Assembly: GCA_036898135.1 (NCBI GenBank)
Contig: CM072525.1
Coordinates: forward strand, 19,169,154 to 19,233,153
From: Oncomelania hupensis
Taxonomy: Eukaryota; Mollusca; Gastropoda; Littorinimorpha; Pomatiopsidae
Length of the DNA: 64,000 bases
Direction: 5' to 3'
Position numbers and translations under genes: made by a program. Each line of letters begins with the position of its first letter. Position 1 is the stretch's first letter. Below are positions 1 to 9,339 of this stretch, one piece after another. The notes beneath the pieces are model-generated. The model was not told the DNA's origin. It was given only the letters and a program-made list of their open reading frames with translations, and ran no database searches.

Positions 1-413
1 AACATTCGAGAATGGACTGGTTTGACACTGAATGAAGCCATAAGGGTCGCTGAGAACAGAGAAAGATAGAGTACGCTTGTTAAACGATCATCTGTGGCGA
101 CCCAACGACCTTTGAGATAGGGGATAGGACAGGGTCAGTTTACATTCCAATGTAAGGGTGCTGCATTCCCTTGTCTTCTCCATCTTCCTATACGCTTGCG
201 AAACATGAACTCTTACAGCGGATCTACAACGAAAAATACAAAGCAAGGAGATGAGGTGCTACAGAAGACTTCTAGGCATGTCCTATACCCAGCACATCAC
301 CAACAGCAAAGCCATGGGGGTTGCTGATGACGTAGAAAGATGGAGTACGCTGGTTAAACAATCATCTGTGGTGCCCCAACGACCTTCGAGTTACGGGATA
401 GTATAGGATAGGA
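1..413 (+). mobile_element. Two adjoining 3' fragments of a non-LTR retrotransposon (LINE) with GGATA-type tail
   Basis: Bases 1-130 read as a decayed C-terminal LINE reverse-transcriptase tail ([12 protein letters not shown] followed by ENRER), ending in a GGGATAGGA-type tail. A second fragment from about 140 repeats the same 3' region. It starts further upstream in the element (a region coding for [12 protein letters not shown] residues) and ends near 413 with GATAGGATAGGAT. Both lie upstream of the first visible exon of the SR-rich gene, presumably in its intron. Related fragments occur near 4.3, 12.1, 17.2, 18.3, 33.3 and 35.4 kb. Confidence 0.7.
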
Positions 414-751
414 TCCTCTGAATGCCTGATAGTTTATCAGATTACTTCCCTTTAACCACAGTGCCACGTTGTGTTTTGAAAGAAGTACATATTCTGTACT
501 TAACCTGGGTGTTTGGGAACACCTTTACAGGTACGTACGGTATATGTAGGTGGCAGTGAAGTAGTTAAAGGCTGCTTGCTACAAGACCTTTACCTTTATA
601 AACCTCATTGCTGTTCACCTCAGGTCACTGCGTTTTTCCATGGCAATGTATAAGTACACTGTACAATAGGATTTGAATTAGATAAATAAAGAAACCAGCA
701 TATCAATAAATATTGTGATGATTATGATGATGATGATTTTTGTGTGAACAG

Positions 752-852
752 GTTTTAGCAGAACCACCCACAGGTAGCCCTGCCATCAAAATTAAGACTC
801 CACCTCTGCCCCCCATTGAACAAGTCGCTATCGCTGCTTCAGAGATGGCCCG
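752..852 (+). CDS. SR-rich gene, first visible coding exon
   Basis: This 101-bp exon is bounded by a GAACAG acceptor and a GTAAGA donor. It reads VLAEPPTGSPAIKIKT onward to SEMAR, and the last arginine codon is split (CG|G) with the next exon. It is not serine-rich. It may belong to a more conserved segment continuing upstream of the window. Confidence 0.75.
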
Positions 853-3569
853 GTAAGATTTTTTGGTCCGTTTATTTATGTGCGGGCCTCTTTGTATGAC
901 ATATATATATATGTATGTGAGAGAGCAATTGACAGCCAAGATTATTTTAGGCCTTATGATAAACAATAAAACTTGTCACCATACAGTGAGAGGGTTCTAT
1001 ATTTGACCCAAATTGTGCATCAACATTGGTTTATGTGATCACAAATGAGCCATTTCATTGTTGATGTTTTTAAAAACTTAATCCATACTGGACACTCATT
1101 TTCATGTAGAATATTTGGAATGAATTTCTTAAGGGGCGTGCAAGCCACATGGGCTTTGCGCTTTTAGTTTGTTAAAGCCAGTGTTGTATATGTTCTCTTT
1201 TCTTTTAAATTGCAGGAAGCGTGAAGAGATGAATCGCATCAACAGTGCTGCTTCTGCCTCTAACATACCTCTGCCACCGACCAGCACTATTACCCCCAGT
1301 GCCCCACCACCTTCCCAGACACCAGCTAAAGATGGGGGGTCCTCGCCCTATACCCCTCATGCTCTCCCCCCTGCCCCTGCCAAGTCAGGTGGCTCGTCAC
1401 CTTACACACCCCACACCTTGCCACCAGCCAAGAAGCGAAGCAGCAGCAGCAGCAGTAGTAGCAGCAGTGGCTCGAGCAGTTCGGGATCTTCTCGTTCACG
1501 TTCCCGCTCCAGCTCTCGCTTGGGGTCCGAGTCGCCGGTGAAAAAAAAAGCAGACAGAGCTCCTGTTAAATCACCCCCGAGTTTGCCACAGGAAATACCT
1601 CTGCCACCGCCATCAAACAACCAAGACCAGGACAAGGCGGCCACCAAGAAAAGGTCCGTGTCACCGGCTGAAAAAGTTGTACGGAAAAGATCACGGTCAC
1701 CCTCCAAAGAGAAGCCAGTGAGGAGAAATTCCAGGTCATCTTCTAGAGACAAACCTGTGAGGAGAATTTCTCGGTCGCCCTCCAAAGAGAAGGCAGTGAA
1801 GAAAAGGTCACGGTCAACATCCAAAGGAAGATCGACCAAGAGGAAGTCAAGATCCTTGTCCAAGGAGAAAAGAACTGCTAAGAAGAGGTCAAGGTCGTCT
1901 TCTTCGTCCTCCTCCTCTTCTTCTTCGTCACGATCAAGGTCCAGGTCAAAGGGCAAGGCTGGGAAAGGGAAGGAGATGGAGGTGAAGAAAGACAAGAGAG
2001 AGAGGGAGAGCAAAGAAGCAGCGTTGCCAACGTTGCCCCCTAAGTCCCGGTGGGACGAAAAGACACTGCCAGGGGAAGAGGACCAGGATGAAGAAAAAGC
2101 CAAGGAGCCCTCACCCCCACCTTTAGCCAAGAAGCCATCACCAGCCCCAGCCCTAGCAGAGACCAGGAAGAAAGCGCGTGATGTGAGCAGCAGCAGCAGC
2201 AGTAGTGACAGCAGCGACAGCAGCAGTGGCTCTAGCAGTGACAGTGACTCTGACTCCTCTGCAGCTAAAAAGTCCTCCCCAGACAAGAAGAAGAAGAAGA
2301 AGAAGAAAAGTGAAACTCCCAGCAAAGCCAAGTCCCCTGACAAGAACAAACGCTCAAAGTCAAGGTCGCCCTCTGCCCGGCGCCGTGGTAGCCCTGACCG
2401 CCGCCGCAGTGAGAGGTCCAGGTCCAGGAGACGTGGCTCAAGGTCACCAAGGAGGAATGGGCGTTCTCCCCGGCGATCACCTTACAGGGGCTGGCGAAGG
2501 TCACCGGCCAGGAGAAGGTCACCTCCACTCCGCCGTAAACTCTCCCCTATTAGGTCATTGTCTTGGAGATCCAAAATGGTCACCCCTCGCATGCTGTCTC
2601 CGACCCGCCGTCAGCCTTCCCTCAGCCCTCGCCGTACGTCCCGGTCACGTCGGTCAAGGTCAAGATCATCACGCCGTTCTTCTAGAAAGTCAAGGTCAAG
2701 GTCTCCCCATAGGTCGAGGAAATCACGTTCCAAATCTGGGTCCAAATCGCGAAAGTCAAAGTCGCCTGTAAAAGCCCGCAAGTCAAAATCCCGATCCAAG
2801 TCCCCTCACTCCAGGATTGCCAGAAAGTCAAGGTCAAAGACTCCGGTGAAGGACAAGTCTCCAGTCAGGAAGTCGGCGGAAAGGAAATTTTCCAAGTCAC
2901 CACCCAAGACCAAACCAGCGTAAGTTTTCTTTTATAATTATAAGATCAGTCAGTCCATTTTAGGATTGTTCTTTACTGTGAATATCCATGATACCATAAT
3001 TATGCTCTTTGCAAATTTTATATTTTACACTGCAAAGAATTCCTCAATCTTCATTGGGTTGCAAAGATTTGCTTTTTGTAGAACAGAGATTGAAAAAAAT
3101 TATGAAACTGCATTACTCAAAGAAACAATTATCAGCTGCTGCGTGCAATACAGGATAATTTCAAGTCTATTTATATTCAAATAGTGTTTATTTTCAAGCG
3201 TTGGTTTGGTCCTTGTTCTTTGAATAAAGAAATGAGCTATTAGAGGAGGTTCAATTAAGATTATTTGTCTGCCCGGAAAGAGTACTGCCCTAGATTGTTC
3301 ATAACTGTTGTGGCACTTTTCCTTGAGCCATATGATTTCATGTGTTAAACTAGGCTCTGTTGCGTGTCCACCTACCAGCTGAAAACATAACCTGATGTTT
3401 CAGGCGCAAGTTTGAAGAGGAGTCGCCAAGGAAGGGTAAAAAGCGTTCCCGATCGTCCAGCAGCGACAGCAGCAGCAGCAGCAGCGCCAGCAGTCCCGAG
3501 AAAAAACGAACGAAGGGAGGAGGAAGTTCTTCCTCTTCATCCTCTTCCTCAGGCTCCGACAGCGATTGA
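752..3569 (+). CDS. Arginine/serine-rich (SR-type) nuclear protein, 3' part of gene, three visible exons
   Basis: Exons 752-852, 1216-2919 and 3404-3569 join in frame through GT-AG introns and give 656 residues ending SGSDSD before TGA. The first visible exon opens on a codon boundary after a CAG acceptor, so more coding sequence lies upstream of the window. The protein is low complexity. It has a proline-rich start, serine runs, about five degenerate repeats of the form KKRSRSPSKEK or VRRISRSPSKEK, a poly-lysine run, dense RS/SR dipeptides and a serine/aspartate tail. Such RS domains are typical of nuclear pre-mRNA splicing factors and speckle proteins, where serine phosphorylation controls protein contacts. 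No RRM, SURP or PWI domain is visible in this part, so I cannot name the orthologue. An SRRM-like, SON-like or other RS-rich family is possible. Confidence 0.8.
1216..2919 (+). CDS. SR-rich gene, large RS-repeat exon
   Basis: This 1704-bp exon follows a TTGCAG acceptor and ends at a GTAAGT donor inside an alanine codon (GC|G). It encodes nearly all of the RS domain: a PSPYTPH-type proline segment occurring twice, serine runs, charged lysine-rich stretches and the RS repeats. The open frame is about 1.75 kb. The long open frame on the opposite strand here is only a shadow of the skewed codons. Confidence 0.85.
3404..3569 (+). CDS. SR-rich gene, terminal coding exon
   Basis: Acceptor TTTCAG joins in frame. 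The exon encodes RRKFEEESPRKGKKRSRS, then serine-rich runs, and ends SGSDSD with TGA at 3567-3569. The acidic serine/aspartate C-terminus suits casein-kinase-type phosphorylation, which is inference. Confidence 0.8.
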
Positions 3570-5076
3570 GGGCACCAGTGCCAACCTCAGGGTGTTGAAA
3601 GCGCTGGCCAGTTTGTTTTCCAGATGCTAGTTTAAAAAAAACAACAAAAAAAACCAACCCTTTGTGGATGACCTAAAGGTAGCACCTTATTCGCCGAACA
3701 GGCAATGATGTTTTCCTCATCTCTGTGTTGTTTTTCATAACTGATGATATTGCATGTAAGGCCTCACTAAACTGTGCCCTCTCTCTTATTATTGGCAGAC
3801 ACATTTCACTTTCATTTTGTGTGAATGTTGTAAGTGGACAGGTGAGACCAGACTACTGACTACAAACCTTTTACTACAGAGAAAAAAAACAACAACATAT
3901 TTACTTCAAGTTCTCTGATTTTAGCTGATGGACATTTGGCCCTCTGGGTATACTGTTTTTTACCAACCCTGTCAAGAATATTATAAAGAGAAATTCTTTT
4001 TATAGATCCGTTGATCCATACTTGTTAGACTATCTAAAAAAAAAAATGTACATAGAGGCTTACAATCTAGCATTACAATGATGGTGGGACGGTACACTGC
4101 AGTGCATCAACAACTCCCTTTTTCAGATGACACTCCACACTTTTTCATACAAAACATTTGTTTGGTTTTCAATTTAAATACAGTTTGTTGTTATAATGTT
4201 CCTTATTGTTGTGGATTATTAACCAACTTTTTTCTTTATGGTCACCTTCAGTTTTTCAGAAAGCAGTTGTGTGTGTGTGTCCTACCCTATCCCGTAACTC
4301 GAAAGTTGTTGGGGCACCACAGATGATCGTTTAACCAGCGTACTCCATCTTTCATGTCCTCAGCATCCCTCATGGCTTCGCTTGGTGTCGAGCCAGTTCA
4401 TTCTCGAATGTTGTCCTCCCACCGGTTTTTCTGTCTCCCTCTTTTTCCTCCTCCTTGCACCGTGCCTTGCAGGATGGTCTTTGCAAGGCCTGATGATTTG
4501 GTGACGTTGCCATACCATCAGAGTTTCCGTTTCTTCACCACTGTGAGCATGTCATCATGTTGTCCAATGGCTTGTGTGATGATCTGTCGGACTTCGTCGC
4601 TGGTGATATGCTTGGTTAAGGAAATGCCCAGAAGTCTTCTATAGCACCTCATCTTCATGCTTTGTATTCTTCGTTGTAGGTCTGCTGTGAGGGTCCATGT
4701 TTTGCAAGCATATAAAAAGTTGGAGATTACAAGGGAGCCCTGCAGCCTCACCTTGGAGTGTAGACTGAATGTCCTGTCTTTACAAATGGGCTTTATTCAG
4801 GTTTAATTTCCCCTGTCCCGCCAACTGGTGTTTATTTCTCGTTTTTTACTGAAGTTTAGATGAAAGGAATCCATCAATAGTGCTTACGTAGTGGTGGCCA
4901 GTTCCTAGGACTACAATACCTTAATGTTTATTATGGTTTTGTTTTTTACCACAATTGATAGCCAACGTGTTGGTTTTGTGGATATATGAAGTCCTATTAG
5001 CATTAAATGTGTATGTGTATTGCAACTTTGTTTTTAAAAATGCATTTTGAGTGAACATATTTTATGAGTAAATAAA
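3570..5076 (+). other. Probable 3' untranslated region of the SR-rich gene, interrupted by a LINE fragment
   Basis: No coding signal follows the stop codon. A canonical AATAAA stands at 5071-5076 in AT-rich sequence and is the best candidate polyadenylation signal. The interval also contains an antisense LINE fragment (about 4281-4800), so the transcript end is uncertain without RNA evidence. Confidence 0.4.
4281..4800 (-). mobile_element. LINE 3' fragment (GGATA-tail family), antisense
   Basis: On the minus strand this encodes decayed reverse-transcriptase C-terminal sequence: [28 protein letters not shown], then IREW-type remnants. The end nearest 4281 carries CCTATCCCGTAACTCG, the reverse complement of the family's GTTACGGGATAGG 3' end. 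It is 5'-truncated and frame-broken. Confidence 0.75.
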
Positions 5077-5399
5077 TTTTGGAAAAAGGCTATTTGAGTA
5101 TAATTTGTATTTATTTTTGTGTATATGATAAAAACTGGAAATAGCAGGTAAACTTTGTATATGTATAAATGTTTCGGTCATGCCCACACACACACACACC
5201 AAAATGCCATTACATAATCTTCTGAGGCACTACAAAAGCAACACACAAAAAAAGTTATCACAGTTTTAATTATTTCTCCCAAGACTGTTTACATAGGACT
5301 GGATCAAAATATTGCTCCGTTCTTGCCCATCCTGATCCACGACATATCGCCCTTGTACTATCATCTTTAAATATCAGAATGTTTCTTGTCTAGACGATA

Positions 5400-6099
5400 C
5401 CCCTTGGGGTCATGAGCAATCTTGCCACTGTAGATTGTTCTAACCTATAAAGGGAACAGTGAAAGCCCCAGTTGAAAACCTGTCTTGCCTTTGTAGGCAT
5501 GACTAATTCACTGCGGCAACAGTTCCCCCCGTTGGAGTGCCGGGGGTTTCAGTATAAATAGTATCCCCACTTTCTGGAAATTTAGTGCTTTAAATTCCCA
5601 CTGTCGCTGTCTTCATCATTTGCTCTTTCCCATTCCTGATCTGTCCTATCACTCTGCTATACTTTCTTCTTCTTCGCTAGATCAATGACCTACCTTTTTT
5701 CTTGAAAACTCTTCCTGGACAAGACTCCTTGTTTGTGTATGAGGTCTGTTGGATCAGCTTGGGAGTGTTGGACGCTCTCTGCCGGGTGGTCACTAGGGCT
5801 TCCTATGATTGTATTATTTCGCACTATAGGCATTTTATATGTATGTGTTTTGTTGATGATTTATAATGATGGTTGTATTCTATTTTGTTTTTGTAACCGG
5901 GGTGTTCGCGTAGTTGAGGTAAACCCTCAGCCGTCCCCCGCGTGGGATGTCTTTATTGTAAAGTGACTGGCCGGTGGAGGGCATTCAATTTTCCCACTAG
6001 GGTTGTTTCAGCAGATCTTTTATGCAAATCGGGGGTTGTCCGGTCCTGATTTGGCTCGGAAGAGTCCGCTGGACCTAAAGCAACAATAAATCAATCAAT
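5400..6099 (+). repeat. 700-bp dispersed repeat (TATA-containing family), copy A
   Basis: A nearly identical unit lies at about 58253-58959, and partial copies occur near 32.2, 33.6 and 44.9 kb. Copy A is flanked by the 12-bp direct repeat GTCTAGACGATA (5388-5399 and 6100-6111), a target-site duplication. It begins CCCTTGGGGTCATGAGC, has a GC-rich hairpin before CAGTATAAATAG and ends ACCTAAAGCAACAATAAATC with an AATC-type tail. It carries no reverse transcriptase. A non-autonomous element moved by a LINE is the simplest reading. Confidence 0.8.
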
Positions 6100-6111
6100 G
6101 TCTAGACGATA

Positions 6112-6459
6112 TCGCTCCGCAAGTTCTTGTCCATCCCAATTCCAAGTACATATCCTCTGTACTATCGTTCTTTGAAAATTGGAATGCTACTCGTCTTATA
6201 AACAACATTATTACAAAGCTAAGAAAACTCGAATAAAAGTGAATAAATATAACGGATGCAAAACAACCACAGTTCAGAAACAAAACAACCACAGTTTGAC
6301 ATTCTTTTGCCAATAAAACTAATAAATTATATTTTTACTTCTATTTTCCTGTTGCAAAACATAGCATTTATGCAACATACAGGCATGTAAAAAGCAATAT
6401 ATAAAACATGCTATGTGACAACAATATTTCCAGATATGCATTATAAAAGAAACCTGAAA
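6112..6459. other. Spacer with no recognised gene
   Basis: AT-rich sequence between two mobile elements. The short open frames here show no family resemblance that I can recognise. Confidence 0.5.
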
Positions 6460-6964
6460 CAGTACTTCAGATTGTTGGAGCGCCCGCGCCATTGGCGCAT
6501 ATTTTATCAGAATGACGCGTAACAGTCAACGTGAATGCGCCAGCCTGGCGAGTCATAAAATTCGCCAACTTGTCTTGATCCTCGGTCTGTCTGTACGGCT
6601 ACCACTAAGCACACCAAGCACATGTGGCTTGCATAGCATCGCTGTGTGTGATTGGCTGGCAGTCAAGCACAACAACCAATCAGCGAACTTCTATCAGTTT
6701 TACCTTGCAAAGGCGAAATCGTCTGACTTTTTAACACTTGTGGAATCGAGTACTCTTTTTGCTAAAGACAAGATGCCACCGAAGGAAAAGCTCAAACAAA
6801 GTGAAAACCAGTGGCAGCACCGTCTCTGTTCAAAAAGGACTAGGTGAACATACGATGCGAATACCTTCGATTGTCAATGACCCATCTTTTTCAAAATTGA
6901 CCCATCATTTTGCATGGTCATGGGTCATTGGGCCCATGATGTCTGAAAACAATCTGAAGCACTG
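6460..6964 (+). mobile_element. 505-bp hAT-like non-autonomous DNA transposon
   Basis: The ends are inverted repeats. The left begins CAGTACTTCAGATTGTT and the right, reverse-complemented, begins CAGTGCTTCAGATTGTT. CTGAAA lies directly outside both ends (6454-6459 and 6965-6970). CAGTG-type termini suit hAT elements, although those usually duplicate 8 bp. The interior has a GC-rich promoter-like left part and an ATG frame at 6772 starting MPPKEKLKQSENQW that stops after 24 residues. It looks like an internally deleted element retaining the 5' end of a former transposase gene. Confidence 0.55.
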
Positions 6965-7247
6965 CTGAAACGCTGAAAGAATAATAATAAATAAAATGTC
7001 TCAACACAACTTTCATCAACTCTATTCATATACAGAGGAACAGGGTTACCACTGCACAAGAACATCAGTTGTCTGCTTGTATGTTAAACAAGCTTAAAAC
7101 AATTCGTCAAAAAATATCTTACATTTCAAACAAACTTCATTCTGTCAGCATAGTTTTCCAATTTAAAAGTAGTTTTATTACTCCTACATATTGAGCACTG
7201 TACATAAAAGCGTTCAGAGATCAGAATATTAAAATTTAATCTTTAAA

Positions 7248-7514
7248 TTTATTATTAATAAGCATACTTACCAGGACTCAACATGTGCAACAATTCTGCC
7301 GTTGCTCAGTAACCGCCCTCATAACGGAAGTTAAAATAGAACAAAAAAAACACAGAGTGGCTTCCCCTCTATCCACGTTACACACGTGCCAAGCGTGCAC
7401 ACTGGCCGCTTACAGCCAGCACTGATAGATCGGGCCTAAAATGGTGTTAAGCTGGGATTGAGGGAGGGAAATTATTGAGTCATGGTATGTACGCTTATTA
7501 ATAATAAATGTAGA
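7248..7514. repeat. Imperfect inverted repeat (MITE-like)
   Basis: About 40 bp at 7248-7287 (containing ATTATTAATAAGCATACTTA) are matched by the reverse complement of about 7473-7514 with a few changes. The roughly 185-bp interior has no coding signal. This may be a small foldback or MITE copy. No clear target duplication was identified. Confidence 0.4.
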
Positions 7515-8066
7515 GATACAATTTTAATATTAATTTCACATCCTGACCATGACTCAACATGTGCAGAATAGCACGAAAAGGAAGGAGGGAATCTCTCACC
7601 CATTTACATGGAAGACTTGGATATCGTATGTAGCGCCACCACCACTGATGACACTCCAAATGAGCCATCCATGCGAGTCTGACGAGTGTCCCTCAGATAG
7701 TGACTTTATTGTGATATTGTTGCACATGTTGAGCAATGGTCAGTATGTGAAATTGATAAGTGCATTTAATGCAGGTGGAAACAACACTCTTGGATTTTTA
7801 ACAGCATAATTTATAATGTGTAAATATCCAATTAATGAAAACAAAATTCAAGGAATTTAACAACAATGTTCACATAATTGATGCAGTATTTCTCTTCAAC
7901 ATTTTCTAGGTGGAGTATTGGATTTAAAATGTAATCCAATAAATTGTAGACAATGTCTAATTATGGATTGATTGGATCAGGGTGGAGAATTCTCCGCGGA
8001 TCCGCGAAAGGCATTTGCATTTCCGATAAAAAAATATCGAGTTCCGAGTGTGAGAAGCTGAGGGGC

Positions 8067-8791
8067 TACACTTTACTGGGCATAGCGGCCAAAAGCGGCC
8101 GAAGGTCTAAACTGGCAAAACGTCCAAAAGCGTCCGTATCAACCATGTGGTTATATTCTCGCGTTGTTTGAAAGATTGCGAGACTTCCGGCAATTGACTT
8201 CCGTTTTATTCTGTTGTGAAAACATTCGGCTGCATTTCCACAAGTTTTCTCTGTGTTGCATTCGTTTTTTCGATTTTTGTTTTCAAATTGTATTGTGTGT
8301 GTGTCTAAAATGGATTGTTTGGATTCTTCAACTGATGAAGGGGAGTTTACAGGCTTCCATTTATCAGACATTAAAGTGAGAGAAATGGACTTGGAGTCGG
8401 AGGAAGAGATTGGTACTGACATTAGTCTATTAGAGTTAGACAATTAGTGTCAGAAGTGTGCATGCATACGATCTTTCAGACTGGCATGAAAGTGAAGAAC
8501 AGAAGGGGGCTTGTTTGGACTTTTTAAAACTTTTTTTTTTTTTATTCACATGGACTGATGGAGTAATAAAAAACAAGACATGACAAGAGAAGTAGAAAAA
8601 GGTAGATAATCAAAAGAGAATTTATTTCTGTTCATTTTGCATTTTATTTCATTTAAATCTATACACTAGTCACTAATACCTAAGAATAAGATGTGGTGTT
8701 TTTACTAACGTACCCCTAAATATATCTAAAATTATAAAAATTCTTGCCTGTTTACAGCTATAAAATAGACAACTGTGTGCCCAGTAAAATT
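8067..8791 (+). mobile_element. piggyBac-like non-autonomous element, copy 1
   Basis: Its left end CACTTTACTGGGC and right end GCCCAGTAAAATTGG are degenerate inverted termini of the kind seen in copy 2 (14861-15533). It contains an ATG frame at 8310-8447 that begins [16 protein letters not shown] and is rich in Glu/Asp, like the acidic N-terminus of piggyBac-type transposases. No DDD catalytic core is present. The insertion lies just beyond the 3' end of ELAC1. Confidence 0.5.
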
Positions 8792-8975
8792 GGAAATGTG
8801 GAGTTTGTGTGTAACAGTGGTGGACCTCAAACTTTGTTAGGCCTACAAATCAAGATTCTTAACTTTTTTGAAAGACATGTGCATAAAACATTCTTTTTTT
8901 GTTGTTGTTGTTTCTATTCATGTTTACTTTGTGCTTTTTGCTTTCAGGAGAGGCCCTAAATTACTTTCAAAATTG

Positions 8976-9100
8976 CATACATTCATTTTCTTCCAGGGGG
9001 CGAATACCGGGGCTTGGCCCCTGGGCCCCGGCCGGATTTAAGAGATTTCTTGATTCAGTTGTTCTCCACCCTGTTGGATGTGTGTGTGCATATATATATA
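8976..9100 (+). repeat. GC-rich dispersed repeat segment (CCCCGGCCGGATTT motif)
   Basis: Shares the block CCCCGGCCGGATTT plus the following AGAGATTT and CTT-rich stretch with 51320-51430. Both contain short complementary GGGGC/GCCCC blocks able to form hairpins. It is probably the terminal part of a transposon family of unknown type, next to the ELAC1 terminal exon. Confidence 0.4.
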
Positions 9101-9121
9101 GGTATAGGCTTAAAGTCAAGG

Positions 9122-9339
9122 TCAACTGTTGATCTCTGTCTTTGTAGTCAAAGTGAATGTCATGAGGTCCTCAGCACACTTGACCTTGTCTCCGAGGATT
9201 TCCTGCGCTTCAGAGAGAAGAAGCTGTACGGACACGTCTCCTTCCTTCAGTGGTGCAGACACTGGTTTGTACCGCTGGCTGAAGTGAGTCAGGATCAGGT
9301 TCCGGACTTCCAGTTGTTTGGCCAGTTCTGCCGTCATTC
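9122..9339 (-). CDS. ELAC1: ELAC1 exon 8 (terminal)
   Basis: ATTTCAG acceptor, [19 protein letters not shown] onward, with the last metal ligand H306 in [12 protein letters not shown] is at 9124-9122. Confidence 0.95.

Noticed and set aside
1402..2349. 315-residue open frame on the minus strand
   Set aside because: Antisense shadow of the SR-rich exon caused by skewed codon use.
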